From: Fidelibacterota bacterium
GTDB taxonomy: Bacteria; Pseudomonadota; Alphaproteobacteria; Rhodospirillales; Rhodospirillaceae
Assembly: GCA_947472795.1 (NCBI GenBank)
Contig: CANJBL010000011.1
Coordinates: forward strand, 1-64,000
Length of the DNA stretch: 64,000 nucleotides
Direction: 5' to 3'
Part shown: positions 22,099 through 30,870 of the stretch, piece after piece
How the letters are laid out: every line of letters starts with the position of its first letter
How positions within the stretch are numbered: position 1 is the stretch's first letter
The notes under the pieces: model-generated
Database searches by the model: none
The model's input: the letters and a program-made list of their open reading frames with translations, nothing else
Told to the model about the DNA's origin: nothing
Position numbers and translations under genes: made by a program

Positions 22099-22244
22099 TG
22101 GTAATCTCCGCAGGAGTCAGAGAGTTCTGATCTTGCAAGAGCCATGCCTGAGTGTAATGCGCGAATGCCCAGGCTTTTTTGAGGACGTTGCGCTTTCGGT
22201 GTAAAGCAGTCCGACAGACCGCCTCATTCCTTTACACAACTACT

Positions 22245-22703
22245 TTACGCGTCTGACCGTCGGCCCTTGGGCAGGACGCCCACGTCGATGCCTTCCTCGA
22301 CGAGCGCGCAGGCTTCTTCAGCGGTCGCTTCGCCGTAGATGCCGCGCTTCTTGGTTTCGCCGTAATGGATACGGCGGGCTTCTTCCGGAAAGCGTTCGCC
22401 CACGTGGTCGAAGTTCTTCTCCACGACTTTGCGCAGTTCATCGAAAGCCTGCGCTGCTTTCTCCATGGCTGCTTCGACGTCGCTGGGTGTGCGCTTGGCG
22501 GGCAGATTGTCTTCGTCCGATGTGGATTTTCCAATGCTCCCCTTGCCAATCATGGGCGCCATGGGCGCCTTCTGCACTTTCGTGCTGCCGCACGTTGGGC
22601 ACGCCACCTGCCCCGCTTTGATGAGTTTCTCCACGGCGCCGCTGTTGCGAAACCAGGATTCAAAGCAGTGCTCGTCGGGACAAGTGAGATCGTACAGAAT
22701 CAT
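22245..22703 (-). CDS. DUF1178 family protein
   Basis: A 152-residue protein of family DUF1178. It begins MILYDLTCPDEHCFESWFR, with an N-terminal zinc-ribbon-like set of cysteines (CPDEHC and CPTCGS). Function unknown; it is widespread in Alphaproteobacteria close to the nitrilase-like and grxC genes, as here. It is 74 bp downstream of the nitrilase-like gene on the same strand. Confidence 0.92.
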   Translation of the reverse strand: MILYDLTCPDEHCFESWFRNSGAVEKLIKAGQVACPTCGSTKVQKAPMAPMIGKGSIGKSTSDEDNLPAKRTPSDVEAAMEKAAQAFDELRKVVEKNFDHVGERFPEEARRIHYGETKKRGIYGEATAEEACALVEEGIDVGVLPKGRRSDA

Positions 22704-22777
22704 GTGGCGCCATATGCAAAGACGATCACGGTCTTAGGGATATAATACCCGAATTACAACGAAGTTGTGGCAGCGCG

Positions 22778-23602
22778 TTAAGAAGCGGGAGAAAAAGCCG
22801 CATTGAGGCCTAGGGCGGGTATTTTGGCGCGCGCTTTGGCCACTTCGGCGGGATCGATACTAGCCAGGATATAACCGGGGGTCGTGCCGGCATCAGCCAG
22901 CACTTCGCCCCAGGGCGCTACGATCAAGGCGTGGCCGAAAGTCTTGCGCTCACCCGCATGCGTGCCGGTTTGCGCCGGCGCAAAAACGAAGCAACCCGTT
23001 TCAATGGCGCGCGCGCGCAAAAGGATATGCCAGTGCGCTTCGCCCGTGACCTGTGTGAAGGCCGACGGCACGGTTAGGAAATCAGCGCCCGCTTGCGCGA
23101 GATGACGAAAGAGATGCGGGAAGCGCAGATCGTAGCAAATCGCCAGGCCCAGCTTGCCCCACGGCAGATCGACAGTGACGGCGGCATCGCCAGAGGCGAA
23201 GGTCGCGCTCTCGCGGTAGCTTTCGCCATTGCCGAGGTCCACGTCGAACATATGGATCTTATCGTACTTGGCCACGATCTCTCCCGCAGGGCTGATCACA
23301 TAGGTGCGGTTGGCGATCTTGTCGCCCGGAAGACGCATGGAGAGGCTGCCGCAATGCAGCCAAATGTTCAGCTCTTTTGCCAGCGCGCGAAACGCCGCGA
23401 GCGCCGCATGACTTTCTTCGGACTGAGATTTGGCGATGATATTGGCGCGGCCCCATTCCATCATGCTGACGTTTTCGGGCATCAGCACAAAGTTGGCACC
23501 TTCGGCGACGGCCCGGCGCGTGAAATCGGACGCCACGGCAATATTGGCGGCCATGTCGTTGGAGGCGTTGACTTGTAGGCACGCGACTTTGAACACCCCC
23601 AT
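22778..23602 (-). CDS. Carbon-nitrogen hydrolase (nitrilase superfamily, Nit-like)
   Basis: A 274-residue amidohydrolase of the Nit1/Nit2 branch. The catalytic Glu, Lys and Cys are visible in FVLMPENVSM, YDKIHMFDVD and LAICYDLRFP. Members hydrolyse deaminated glutathione or omega-amides, a metabolite-repair role; the neighbouring glutaredoxin gene fits thiol metabolism. It follows grxC by 8 bp in a comF / grxC / nit / DUF1178 layout. It is unrelated to the nitrile hydratase cluster 4 kb away. Confidence 0.93.
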   Translation of the reverse strand: MGVFKVACLQVNASNDMAANIAVASDFTRRAVAEGANFVLMPENVSMMEWGRANIIAKSQSEESHAALAAFRALAKELNIWLHCGSLSMRLPGDKIANRTYVISPAGEIVAKYDKIHMFDVDLGNGESYRESATFASGDAAVTVDLPWGKLGLAICYDLRFPHLFRHLAQAGADFLTVPSAFTQVTGEAHWHILLRARAIETGCFVFAPAQTGTHAGERKTFGHALIVAPWGEVLADAGTTPGYILASIDPAEVAKARAKIPALGLNAAFSPAS

Positions 23603-23610
23603 GGTCAGCC

Positions 23611-23883
23611 TCAGGCTTGCGCCAACATGGGATCGAGCTTGCCGGCGCTGTTGAGCGCATAAAGATCATCGCAACCACCCACGTGCTGGCTGTTGATGAA
23701 GATCTGCGGCACAGAGCGCCCACCATGCGCCCGCGTCATCATTTCGGTGCGCTTGGCATCGTCCATGCTGACATCGATTTCCGCGAAAGCAACGCCTTTG
23801 CTTTTCAAAAGCTGCTTGGCCCGCGCGCAGTAACCGCAATACGGCGACGTATAAATTTCAATTTTAGCCACAGATAAACCCAT
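23611..23883 (-). CDS. grxC: Glutaredoxin 3
   Basis: A 90-residue dithiol glutaredoxin. The active site is CGYC in TSPYCGYCARAKQLL, with the GSH-binding SVPQIFIN and GGCDDL motifs. It reduces disulfides and mixed glutathione disulfides in the cytoplasm. The ATG at 23883 gives MGLSVAKIEIY; a GTG four codons later is possible. Confidence 0.95.
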   Translation of the reverse strand: MGLSVAKIEIYTSPYCGYCARAKQLLKSKGVAFAEIDVSMDDAKRTEMMTRAHGGRSVPQIFINSQHVGGCDDLYALNSAGKLDPMLAQA

Positions 23884-23962
23884 GCTGGAGCACCGACTTT
23901 GCTCTAGTGTGGCGCTCATATCTATATTTAACCAGAGCCCATATGGGGCCAACCCGCATCTC

Positions 23963-24607
23963 ATGCAAGGCGCAATTGAACCCGGCGACGTCACCCGCAT
24001 TATCCTGCTGACGGGACAAGCAGAAGCCCCTCATCTGTCGGCCATCCTGCGCCTACACAATGCAAATCTGGACATCGCACCCGTCACAACCGCCGCCGAT
24101 TTACACGCGGCTTGCAGCGGCATAACGGACGGCACGCGGCTACTCTCATTCTGTTCGCCGGTCATTGTGCCGGCAGCGCTGCTCCAGGCTATGCCCGGAC
24201 CTTCTTACAACTTCCATCCCGGCCCGCCGGAGCGCCCCGGGCGTTATCCGTCGGTCTTTGCGTTATACGAAGAGGCCGAGCATTTCGGCGTGACCGTGCA
24301 CGAGATGGCCGCCCGCGTGGACTCAGGCCCCATCGTGGCCGCCGAGTGGTTCAGGATTCCGCAAGACGCCGACCTCGCGGAACTTGAGGAACTGACATTC
24401 CTGCAACTCATCGCCATATTCCAGCGCCTCTCCTTTCATCTCGCCACGACACGGGTTCCGCTCCGGCGCCAGATGATGGCCTGGAAAGGACGCAAGACCA
24501 CGAAAGCGGAGTGTGAAGCGCTTTGTGCTGTGACGCTTGATATGGACCCGGCGGAAGCAGACAAGCGGCGGCGCGCCTGCGGCATTCATATATTGAAGCG
24601 GGTTTAG
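23963..24607 (+). CDS. Formyltransferase family protein
   Basis: A 214-residue protein with the methionyl-tRNA formyltransferase catalytic core: the Asn-x-His of YNFHPGPPERPGRYPS and the Asp of VDSGPIV, which bind and act on 10-formyl-tetrahydrofolate. It lacks the C-terminal tRNA-binding domain of Fmt, so the acceptor is probably a small molecule such as a sugar amine; this is inference. An in-frame ATG at 23882 would overlap the grxC start, so the ATG at 23963, just before the first beta strand, is preferred. Its end overlaps comF by 4 bp. Confidence 0.75.
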   Translation: MQGAIEPGDVTRIILLTGQAEAPHLSAILRLHNANLDIAPVTTAADLHAACSGITDGTRLLSFCSPVIVPAALLQAMPGPSYNFHPGPPERPGRYPSVFALYEEAEHFGVTVHEMAARVDSGPIVAAEWFRIPQDADLAELEELTFLQLIAIFQRLSFHLATTRVPLRRQMMAWKGRKTTKAECEALCAVTLDMDPAEADKRRRACGIHILKRV

Positions 24608-25347
24608 TCGCGCATTGCCGGTACGCGCGCGAGAACGGCAACGTCCACATCCACTGCGCCAGCAGCCAGCAGAACCTTCGCGCAAGCATCAGCAGTGGCG
24701 CCGGTTGTAAGCACGTCATCCACGAGCAGCACGCGCTTGCCGCGCACATCAGTATTCACGGCAAACGCACGCGCCACATTGCGGCGGCGACTCGCACGAT
24801 CGAGACCGCCCTGACTTGGCGTCGCCAAGACACGCAACAGCCCATTCGCTGCGACGGGTTTGCCTGACAGTTTTCCAACGACCTTGGCCAGCAATGCCGC
24901 CTGATTATAGGTGCGCATGAAAAAACGCCAGCGATGCAGAGGTACGGGAATGATGACATCACAACGCGGCAACAAATCACCCGCAGCGCGCGCCAGCCAG
25001 CGCGAAAGATGGGCGGCTATATCTGTGCGGTCGCCGTGTTTCAGCTTCAGCACAAGCCCTTTGCTGTGTTCGTTATAAATGAAGGCCGCGCGGGTATGAC
25101 TGAAGGCGGGGCGGTGTGAAAGACAAGAGCCACAGATCAGATCCTCGACGATGGCACCCTCGAAAGGAACACCGCAGCAGTCGCAGACCGGCGGCGTGAT
25201 GAAGGTGACCTGTTGAAAACAGTCCGCGCAGAGGCTGCCGGGCGCATCGACAATGATCCCGCAGCCGAGGCACTGTGGCGGCAGCAGCGAGTCCACGAAC
25301 AGACGCGCGGCCCCACGGGCTAACTGCACGGCAGTATTGAAAGCCAT
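24604..25347 (-). CDS. ComF family protein (phosphoribosyltransferase domain)
   Basis: A 247-residue ComF homologue. An N-terminal zinc finger has cysteine pairs at LPPQCLGCG, LCADCF, VCDCCG and CGSCL. The C-terminal phosphoribosyltransferase-type domain has the PRPP loop RVLLVDDVLTTGAT. ComF helps single-stranded DNA import in competent bacteria; in Alphaproteobacteria it is nearly universal and the role is uncertain. The frame is open far upstream, but the ATG at 25347 (MAFNTAVQL) fits the family. Confidence 0.92.
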   Translation of the reverse strand: MAFNTAVQLARGAARLFVDSLLPPQCLGCGIIVDAPGSLCADCFQQVTFITPPVCDCCGVPFEGAIVEDLICGSCLSHRPAFSHTRAAFIYNEHSKGLVLKLKHGDRTDIAAHLSRWLARAAGDLLPRCDVIIPVPLHRWRFFMRTYNQAALLAKVVGKLSGKPVAANGLLRVLATPSQGGLDRASRRRNVARAFAVNTDVRGKRVLLVDDVLTTGATADACAKVLLAAGAVDVDVAVLARVPAMRD

Positions 25348-25398
25348 AGCGAATCCGCCCCGCTTCAAGGAACCACATGAAAATGCCATAAGAGGGTT

Positions 25399-26331
25399 AT
25401 GGCTGACAGTATGCAGATCTTCGACCGGAACCTTGTACGGGCCCATCGCGACCGGGCCGCCGGCACTTTGGCGAATGCTGATTTCCTGCTGCGCGAGGCT
25501 GGGACTCGGCTGACCGACCGCTTGCTCGACGTGGTGCGGGAATTCCCCATGGCCTTGGACCTCGGGTGCCACACGGGCGCAGTGGCCAACGCACTGAAAA
25601 GCCACGCCAAGATTGGCACACTTTTACAAGCAGACTTGTCGCCCGGCATGGCGCGCATGGCCCGCGCCGCCACGGGGTTGCCGACGTTTGTGGCCGACGA
25701 GGAATTCCTGCCTGTGGCGGAGAGCAGCCTCGATCTGGTCATGAGCAATCTCTCGCTGCACTGGGTCAATGACCTGCCGGGTGCGCTCATGCAGATCCGC
25801 CAGTGCCTGAAGCCAAACGGCCTGTTCCTCGCCACACTCTTCGGCGGTGAAACGCTGCGCGAGTTGCGCACCGCGCTGATGGAGGCCGAGGCGGAAACCA
25901 CCGGCGGCGTGGCGCCCCGCATCTCGCCCTTCACCGACGTACGCGATGCCGGCAACCTCTTGACCCGCGCCGGCTTCGCTTTGCCCGTTGTGGACGCCGA
26001 TGTGATCACCGTGACTTATGGGGATATGTTCAAGCTCCTGGCCGACCTGCGTGCCATGGGCGAAACCAACGCCGTGCTCGAACGCCGCAAGGTGCCGACG
26101 CGCCGCCAGACCTTCCTGCGGGCGGCGGAAATCTATAGCCGGCTATTCACCAACGCGCGCGGGCGCCTCAATGCCACCTTCCAGGTACTGACGTTGACTG
26201 CTTGGGCACCGCACGCCTCCCAGCAGAAACCCTTGCGTCCCGGCAGTGCCACGGCACGCCTTGCCGATGCCTTGAAAAGCACCGAAGTCAGCCTCGGCGA
26301 ACAAACACCTTTCACAAAAACAGAATCATGA
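25399..26331 (+). CDS. Class I SAM-dependent methyltransferase (BioC/NDUFAF5-like)
   Basis: A 310-residue protein that opens with IFDRNLVRAHRDRAA, the signature of the bacterial NDUFAF5-like family. The SAM site is ALDLGCHTGAVANAL, followed by NLSLHWVNDLPGAL. The human relative NDUFAF5 hydroxylates a complex I subunit; bacterial members are often annotated as BioC. The role here is open. It overlaps sfsA by 4 bp (ATGA) and is divergent from comF. Confidence 0.85.
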   Translation: MADSMQIFDRNLVRAHRDRAAGTLANADFLLREAGTRLTDRLLDVVREFPMALDLGCHTGAVANALKSHAKIGTLLQADLSPGMARMARAATGLPTFVADEEFLPVAESSLDLVMSNLSLHWVNDLPGALMQIRQCLKPNGLFLATLFGGETLRELRTALMEAEAETTGGVAPRISPFTDVRDAGNLLTRAGFALPVVDADVITVTYGDMFKLLADLRAMGETNAVLERRKVPTRRQTFLRAAEIYSRLFTNARGRLNATFQVLTLTAWAPHASQQKPLRPGSATARLADALKSTEVSLGEQTPFTKTES

Positions 26332-27041
26332 AATTCGAACAGCCGCTGATCGAAGGCACTCTCGTGAACCGCTACAAGCGGTTCTTCGCCGACGTGCGGC
26401 TGCCGAGCGGCGAGGTTGTCACCGCTCACTGCGCCAACTCCGGCTCCATGCTGTCGGTGAAGGAGCCGGGCGCCCGCGTCTGGCTATCGCCAGCCACCAA
26501 CCCCGAGCGCAAGCTGCGCTACACCTGGGAGATCATCGAAATCCATGGCGGCCTGGTGGGCATCAACACCGGCCACCCCAACCGCCTCGTGGCCGACGCC
26601 ATTCTCGCCGGCAAAATTCCGGAGTTGGCGGGTTACGAGGTCCTGAAACGCGAGCAGAAGTACGGCAAGAATTCGCGTATCGATATTCTTCTGGAGAGCC
26701 CCGGAAAACCGCCCTGCTACGTGGAGGTGAAAAACGTCACCTTGAAACGAGCGGCGGGGGATCAGCTGGCCGAATTCCCGGACTCGGTGACCGAACGGGG
26801 TGCCAAGCATCTGGTGGAAATGACCGATATGGTCAAAGCCGGGGCCCGGGCGGTGATGGTTTATCTGGTCCAGAGGGGCGATTGCCGGCGCTTTACCGTG
26901 GCGGCCGACCTGGACCCCACCTACGCCAAGTCCTTGAAAAAGGCCATGGCGGAGGGGGTGGAGGCGCTCTGTTATGGTTGCGACGTGACGCCCGATGCTA
27001 TAACCGTGACCAAATCGTTGACGTTGGATTTACCGAAATAA
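26328..27041 (+). CDS. sfsA: Sugar fermentation stimulation protein homologue SfsA
   Basis: A 237-residue protein that starts MKFEQPLIEGTLVNRYKRF and has the conserved VTAHCANSGSM and CYVEVKNVTL segments. SfsA proteins carry a PD-(D/E)XK-like nuclease core plus an OB-like domain and are thought to bind DNA; the link with maltose metabolism is historical. Translation is coupled to the methyltransferase through the ATGA overlap. Confidence 0.94.
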   Translation: MKFEQPLIEGTLVNRYKRFFADVRLPSGEVVTAHCANSGSMLSVKEPGARVWLSPATNPERKLRYTWEIIEIHGGLVGINTGHPNRLVADAILAGKIPELAGYEVLKREQKYGKNSRIDILLESPGKPPCYVEVKNVTLKRAAGDQLAEFPDSVTERGAKHLVEMTDMVKAGARAVMVYLVQRGDCRRFTVAADLDPTYAKSLKKAMAEGVEALCYGCDVTPDAITVTKSLTLDLPK

Positions 27042-27087
27042 GACCATAGATATAAGGTATCTACCGGTCCCTGAGGAATGAGCTGAG

Positions 27088-27903
27088 ATGAGAGAAGCCG
27101 CCCTGAAGCGCCCCCGCGATGTCGAGATCCATGGCCCCGAAGCTTTCGAGGCCATGCGCAAGGCTGGGCGCCTGACGGCCGAGATGCTCGATTACATCAC
27201 GCCCTACGTGGTGCCCGGCGTTACCACCGGTGAGATCGACAAGATCTGCTACGACTTTCACAAAGCCCACGACGTCATTCCGGGACCGCTCAATTATCGT
27301 GGCTATCCCAAGTCCATCTGCACCTCCATCAACCATGTGGTCTGTCACGGCATCCCCGGCGACCGCGTGCTGAAGGACGGCGATATCGTCAACATCGACG
27401 TCTCGCCCATCGTCGATGGTTGGTTCGGCGATTCCAGCCGCATGTATTTTGTCGGCGACGTGAAGATCAAAGCCCGCAAGCTGGTGGAAGTGACCTACGA
27501 AGCGCTCATGCGCGGCATCGCCGCCGTGAAGCCAGGTGCGACGCTGGGCGATGTGGGCTACGCCATTCAGAGCTACGCCGAGAGCCAGCGCTTCTCGGTG
27601 GTGCGCGATTTCTGCGGCCACGGCATCGGCCGTGTATTCCACCAGGCTCCGAACGTCATGCACTTCGGCGACCCAGGCGAAGGCATGGTGCTGGAGGCGG
27701 GCATGATCTTCACCATCGAGCCCATGATCAACGCTGGTCGGTACGAGACCAAAATCCTGGAAGACGGCTGGACCGCAGTGACCCGCGACAAGTCCCTCTC
27801 CGCCCAGTTCGAGCACACCATCGGTGTGACGGAAACGGGCGCGGAAATCTTCACGCTGTCGCCCAAAGGCTACACCTGCCCGCCCTACACCGATTCCAAA
27901 TAG
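27088..27903 (+). CDS. map: Type I methionine aminopeptidase
   Basis: A 271-residue metalloenzyme that removes the initiator methionine from new proteins. The substrate histidine is in HVVCHGIPGD; metal ligands are in NIDVSPIVDGWFGDSS, GHGIGRVFHQAP, FTIEPM and FEHTIGVT. The length fits type I enzymes. It lies 46 bp after sfsA and overlaps the convergent nitrile hydratase beta gene by 19 bp. Confidence 0.97.
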   Translation: MREAALKRPRDVEIHGPEAFEAMRKAGRLTAEMLDYITPYVVPGVTTGEIDKICYDFHKAHDVIPGPLNYRGYPKSICTSINHVVCHGIPGDRVLKDGDIVNIDVSPIVDGWFGDSSRMYFVGDVKIKARKLVEVTYEALMRGIAAVKPGATLGDVGYAIQSYAESQRFSVVRDFCGHGIGRVFHQAPNVMHFGDPGEGMVLEAGMIFTIEPMINAGRYETKILEDGWTAVTRDKSLSAQFEHTIGVTETGAEIFTLSPKGYTCPPYTDSK

Positions 27904-28499
27904 CTCTGGAACACGGCGGCGTGGACGTCGGCAGGATCAGCCGCATTCGGCCACAGATCTTCAGCACGAAAACGCACGTCATAGGTCGGCTCATTTTCGG
28001 CCTTCACACCGTGCGCATGCGCATCGGGGAAAGGGTACGGCGGCGACTCACGCACCACCACGCCGGTTTTCCCGCGGATATAAGCCGGCATACGCACGTG
28101 GCCTGAGACATACTCCTCCTTCACACGGACGCGAGCGCCCGGTTGAAAACGCACACGGGCCGGCGCATTGGTCCTGCCTGGACCCAGCGGGAGCGTCAGA
28201 GGGAAAAAGCCGCCTGCTCTCGCCTCAAGTTCCTCGCGCGTGACAACGCCTTTTTCGACGCATAGCGCGGCGAAGCCCGTCAAGGAGCGCTCGTAATAGC
28301 CGGCGGCGAGATAGTGCCGGGGCTCCATGCGCTCGATGGCATGGCGGTATTCATCCATATTGAAAATACCGCGCCTGACCGCGAGCACATAGAGGGCGTT
28401 GGCCCGCAATTCCCAGTCATCGTGAAAGACTGGCGCACCTTGCGTGAAGCGCACGAGCCCGAACCCTTGTTTGCCGCCGAGATCATGCACGCTGTCCAT
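27885..28499 (-). CDS. Nitrile hydratase subunit beta
   Basis: A 204-residue beta subunit of nitrile hydratase. It opens MDSVHDLGGKQGFG, the family signature, and the C-terminal half carries the SH3-like barrel (RVRVKEEYVSGHVRMPAYIRGKTGVV). With the alpha subunit it hydrates nitriles to amides. It is 9 bp downstream of the alpha gene and completes an amidase / alpha / beta operon. No activator (metallochaperone) gene follows. Confidence 0.93.
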   Translation of the reverse strand: MDSVHDLGGKQGFGLVRFTQGAPVFHDDWELRANALYVLAVRRGIFNMDEYRHAIERMEPRHYLAAGYYERSLTGFAALCVEKGVVTREELEARAGGFFPLTLPLGPGRTNAPARVRFQPGARVRVKEEYVSGHVRMPAYIRGKTGVVVRESPPYPFPDAHAHGVKAENEPTYDVRFRAEDLWPNAADPADVHAAVFQSYLESV

Positions 28500-28508
28500 A
28501 AGTGCCCT

Positions 28509-29096
28509 TTATAACCGCGCGACGCCGATCATCGATTCTTTACTGACGAGCTTGGCAAGCTCCTGCTCAGACCATCCCACGGTATGCGGCGGTTGCACCG
28601 GCAAAACCATGTAGCGGGTGTCGGCGGTCGTATCCCAAACCTTGATGTCGATATGCGGCGCAAGATCGAGACCCATTTCGCGCAGCACCGTGCGAGATTG
28701 CCGCACAACGCGCGCCCGGTATTCGAAGTCCTTATACCAATCGGGCGGCAGGCCGATGATGGAGAAGGCCGTGCAGGAGCACTGCGTGCAAACGATGACG
28801 TTGTGGAGAGTCGGTGTGTTTTCCAGAACCACCAGATGGCGATGGTGCACCGGCATCGCGAGGTCAAGTTCCGCGACCGCCGCGCGCCCATTCTCCAGGA
28901 GTCGTTGTTTAAACGCCTGATCGGTCCAGGCACGGGCCACGACCCGTGCACCGTTCTCGGGAATCCATTTCTCTTCGGCGAGCGTGGTGAATTCCTTGAT
29001 GGACTCCGCGACGGGGAATCCGCGTTCCTCCAGGGCCTGTTCAATAGCCGCGACGCGGGCTTTTACAGGCGCTGGAGATTGATGGCGTTCCGACAA
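28509..29096 (-). CDS. Nitrile hydratase subunit alpha
   Basis: A 195-residue catalytic subunit. The metal-binding motif reads VCTQCSCT near residues 102-108: the three cysteines and the serine that bind cobalt or iron are kept, but the usual leucine between the first cysteines is Gln. The following GLPPDWYKDFEYRARVVR is standard. The Thr after the first Cys suggests a cobalt enzyme, while the last Thr is more Fe-like, so the metal cannot be assigned. A thiocyanate-hydrolase gamma relative is an alternative, though only two subunit genes are present. It lies 14 bp after the amidase. Confidence 0.92.
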   Translation of the reverse strand: MSERHQSPAPVKARVAAIEQALEERGFPVAESIKEFTTLAEEKWIPENGARVVARAWTDQAFKQRLLENGRAAVAELDLAMPVHHRHLVVLENTPTLHNVIVCTQCSCTAFSIIGLPPDWYKDFEYRARVVRQSRTVLREMGLDLAPHIDIKVWDTTADTRYMVLPVQPPHTVGWSEQELAKLVSKESMIGVARL

Positions 29097-29110
29097 GGAC
29101 GGCCGTAACG

Positions 29111-30697
29111 CTACGGCTTGGCCGGCGCGACCGCTTTCTTATAGGCCTCGGGCGGCATGCGCTTGTAGCCAGCCTGCTCATAGGCATAACCGAAGCCAAG
29201 CAGCGTCGGCTCGGACCATTGCGGGCCGACAAACGCCATATCGACGGGCATACCTTCGATGTTGCCCATAGGCACATTGAGGATCGGATAACCGCCGATC
29301 GCCGCATTACGCGTAAAAGATCCAGGGCCGTCGCCGCGTCCACCGGAGCGCGGTTTGCCGTCTTCTGGAATGACACCAGCGGGCCCGCCCGACGGCGTGA
29401 CGAACGCATCCAGTTTGTTATCGTTGAAGATGGCGTCGTAGCCTTCCGGCCCGGCCTTGCGCTGGATGTATTCCATCAGCTCAAGGTACTTCGGATCCTG
29501 CAAATCGCCGGACCACGCAGCAGCCTCTTCCCAATAGATATTGCTCATCTTGGCTTCGCGCGGATCGGATTTGTTGAAGGCGAGCAGGTCATCGAGTGTG
29601 CGAGCTTTCACCGCCGGCGGAGCCGAGGCGAGATAGGCTGCGATATCGTGTTTGAAATTATTACCTTCTGCCGCAAGCCCCTTCTCGTTGAGGTTCTCGA
29701 GGGTGATCGGTAAATCCACCAATTCGGCACCTTGCGCCTTCAAGACCTCGAGGGCCGCGTCGAACACAGGCTTCGTCTGGTCGGCATCACGCCCACCCCC
29801 ACGCAGAACACCGATGCGTTTGCCTTTCAACGCATCCTTATCCAGCACCTTGGTGTAGTCGACCTTACGCGTATCGGCGTCTTTCGTTCTTGCGTCCGCA
29901 GGATCGGAGCCGGCCATGGCACCCAGCATCATGGCAACGTCCGTCACGGAACGGGCCAAGGGACCGGTGGTATCCTGCAGTTCGGTGATCGGCACGACGC
30001 CACTGCGCGAAACCAGACCGCGGGTGGGACGAAGACCGACGATACCTTCGACGTTCGACGGACCGGTGATGGAGCCGGATGTGTCGGTGCCCAAAGCGCC
30101 GGCTGCAAAGCTGGTGGCTACGGCAATGCCCGAGCCGGAGCTGGAACCGGCAGCAGACTTGGTCAGATCATAAGGGTTGTGCGGCGTGCCGCCAACGCTG
30201 CTGCCCGCATAAGAGTCCGTGGTGCGGAAGCCCGCCCACTGTGAAAGGTTCGTCTTGCCGAGGATCACGACACCGGCTGCGCGCAGGCGGCGTGTCACTT
30301 CAGCATCCTTCACTGGGAAGTTTTCAGCCAACGCGAAAGAACCGGCCGTGTTCGCCATGCCGGTGGCGTCGATGTTGTCTTTCAGGAGAATAGGCACGCC
30401 GTCCATGGGGCCCAGGGACTTGCCTTCCTTGCGGCGCTGGTCTGAAGCCTTCGCCTGTTCAAGAGCATCCGGCGCAACAACAATCACGGCATTGAGCGGT
30501 GCGTTGTAGGTGTTGATTCGATCGATATAGGCCTTGGTAACGGAGACCGAAGAGGTCTTCTTGGCCGCGAGGTCAGCCGAGACCTGCGCGAGCGAAACTT
30601 CTTCGACAGCGTAGGGCTTGTCCGCGTCTTTTGAACAAGCAGCAAGCGCAAGGCACGAGACCAACGTTGCACGAAGAACGGAACGGTACGTCATCAT
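29111..30697 (-). CDS. Amidase-signature family amidase, predicted lipoprotein
   Basis: A 528-residue amidase. The Ser-cisSer-Lys triad is visible: Lys in ILLKDNIDATG, and the serines in GSSSGSGIAVAT and GTDTSGSITGPS. The N-terminus has a signal peptide with a lipobox (LALAACSKD), so it is probably membrane-anchored in the periplasm. It is the first gene of an amidase / nitrile hydratase alpha / beta unit that could turn nitriles to acid plus ammonia, although the hydratase subunits have no export signals. Two adjacent ATG codons could serve as the start. Confidence 0.92.
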   Translation of the reverse strand: MMTYRSVLRATLVSCLALAACSKDADKPYAVEEVSLAQVSADLAAKKTSSVSVTKAYIDRINTYNAPLNAVIVVAPDALEQAKASDQRRKEGKSLGPMDGVPILLKDNIDATGMANTAGSFALAENFPVKDAEVTRRLRAAGVVILGKTNLSQWAGFRTTDSYAGSSVGGTPHNPYDLTKSAAGSSSGSGIAVATSFAAGALGTDTSGSITGPSNVEGIVGLRPTRGLVSRSGVVPITELQDTTGPLARSVTDVAMMLGAMAGSDPADARTKDADTRKVDYTKVLDKDALKGKRIGVLRGGGRDADQTKPVFDAALEVLKAQGAELVDLPITLENLNEKGLAAEGNNFKHDIAAYLASAPPAVKARTLDDLLAFNKSDPREAKMSNIYWEEAAAWSGDLQDPKYLELMEYIQRKAGPEGYDAIFNDNKLDAFVTPSGGPAGVIPEDGKPRSGGRGDGPGSFTRNAAIGGYPILNVPMGNIEGMPVDMAFVGPQWSEPTLLGFGYAYEQAGYKRMPPEAYKKAVAPAKP

Positions 30698-30787
30698 GGC
30701 TATTTCCCCCTGGTAAGGACTGAAACTTTATTCATTCCCCTATTATTGTAACAGCTTTTTCGCCGAAGGATTTTAAATTAGCCACCT

Positions 30788-30870
30788 GCTTACCGCAGCC
30801 AAGGTCGAAACCCGGCCGGTCATTTCATCCCGGAATGACCTCATTGCCTATTGTACGGCTGAGATGGCCT
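30788..30870 (+). pseudogene. radC fragment (duplicated internal piece)
   Basis: These 83 bp match the inside of the radC gene downstream (about 32031-32114) at roughly 80% identity with one single-base indel. In the best frame it reads PVISSRNDLIAYCTAEMAS against PVISSWNDLIAYCTAQMAY. The match stops exactly where the glutathione S-transferase stop codon begins. It is a dead remnant of a second radC copy, a scar of recombination or insertion. Confidence 0.8.

Noticed and set aside
22778-23602. The nitrilase-like gene as part of the nitrile pathway
   Set aside because: Its motifs are of the Nit1/Nit2 amidase branch, and it sits in the conserved grxC/comF neighbourhood, 4 kb from the hydratase genes.
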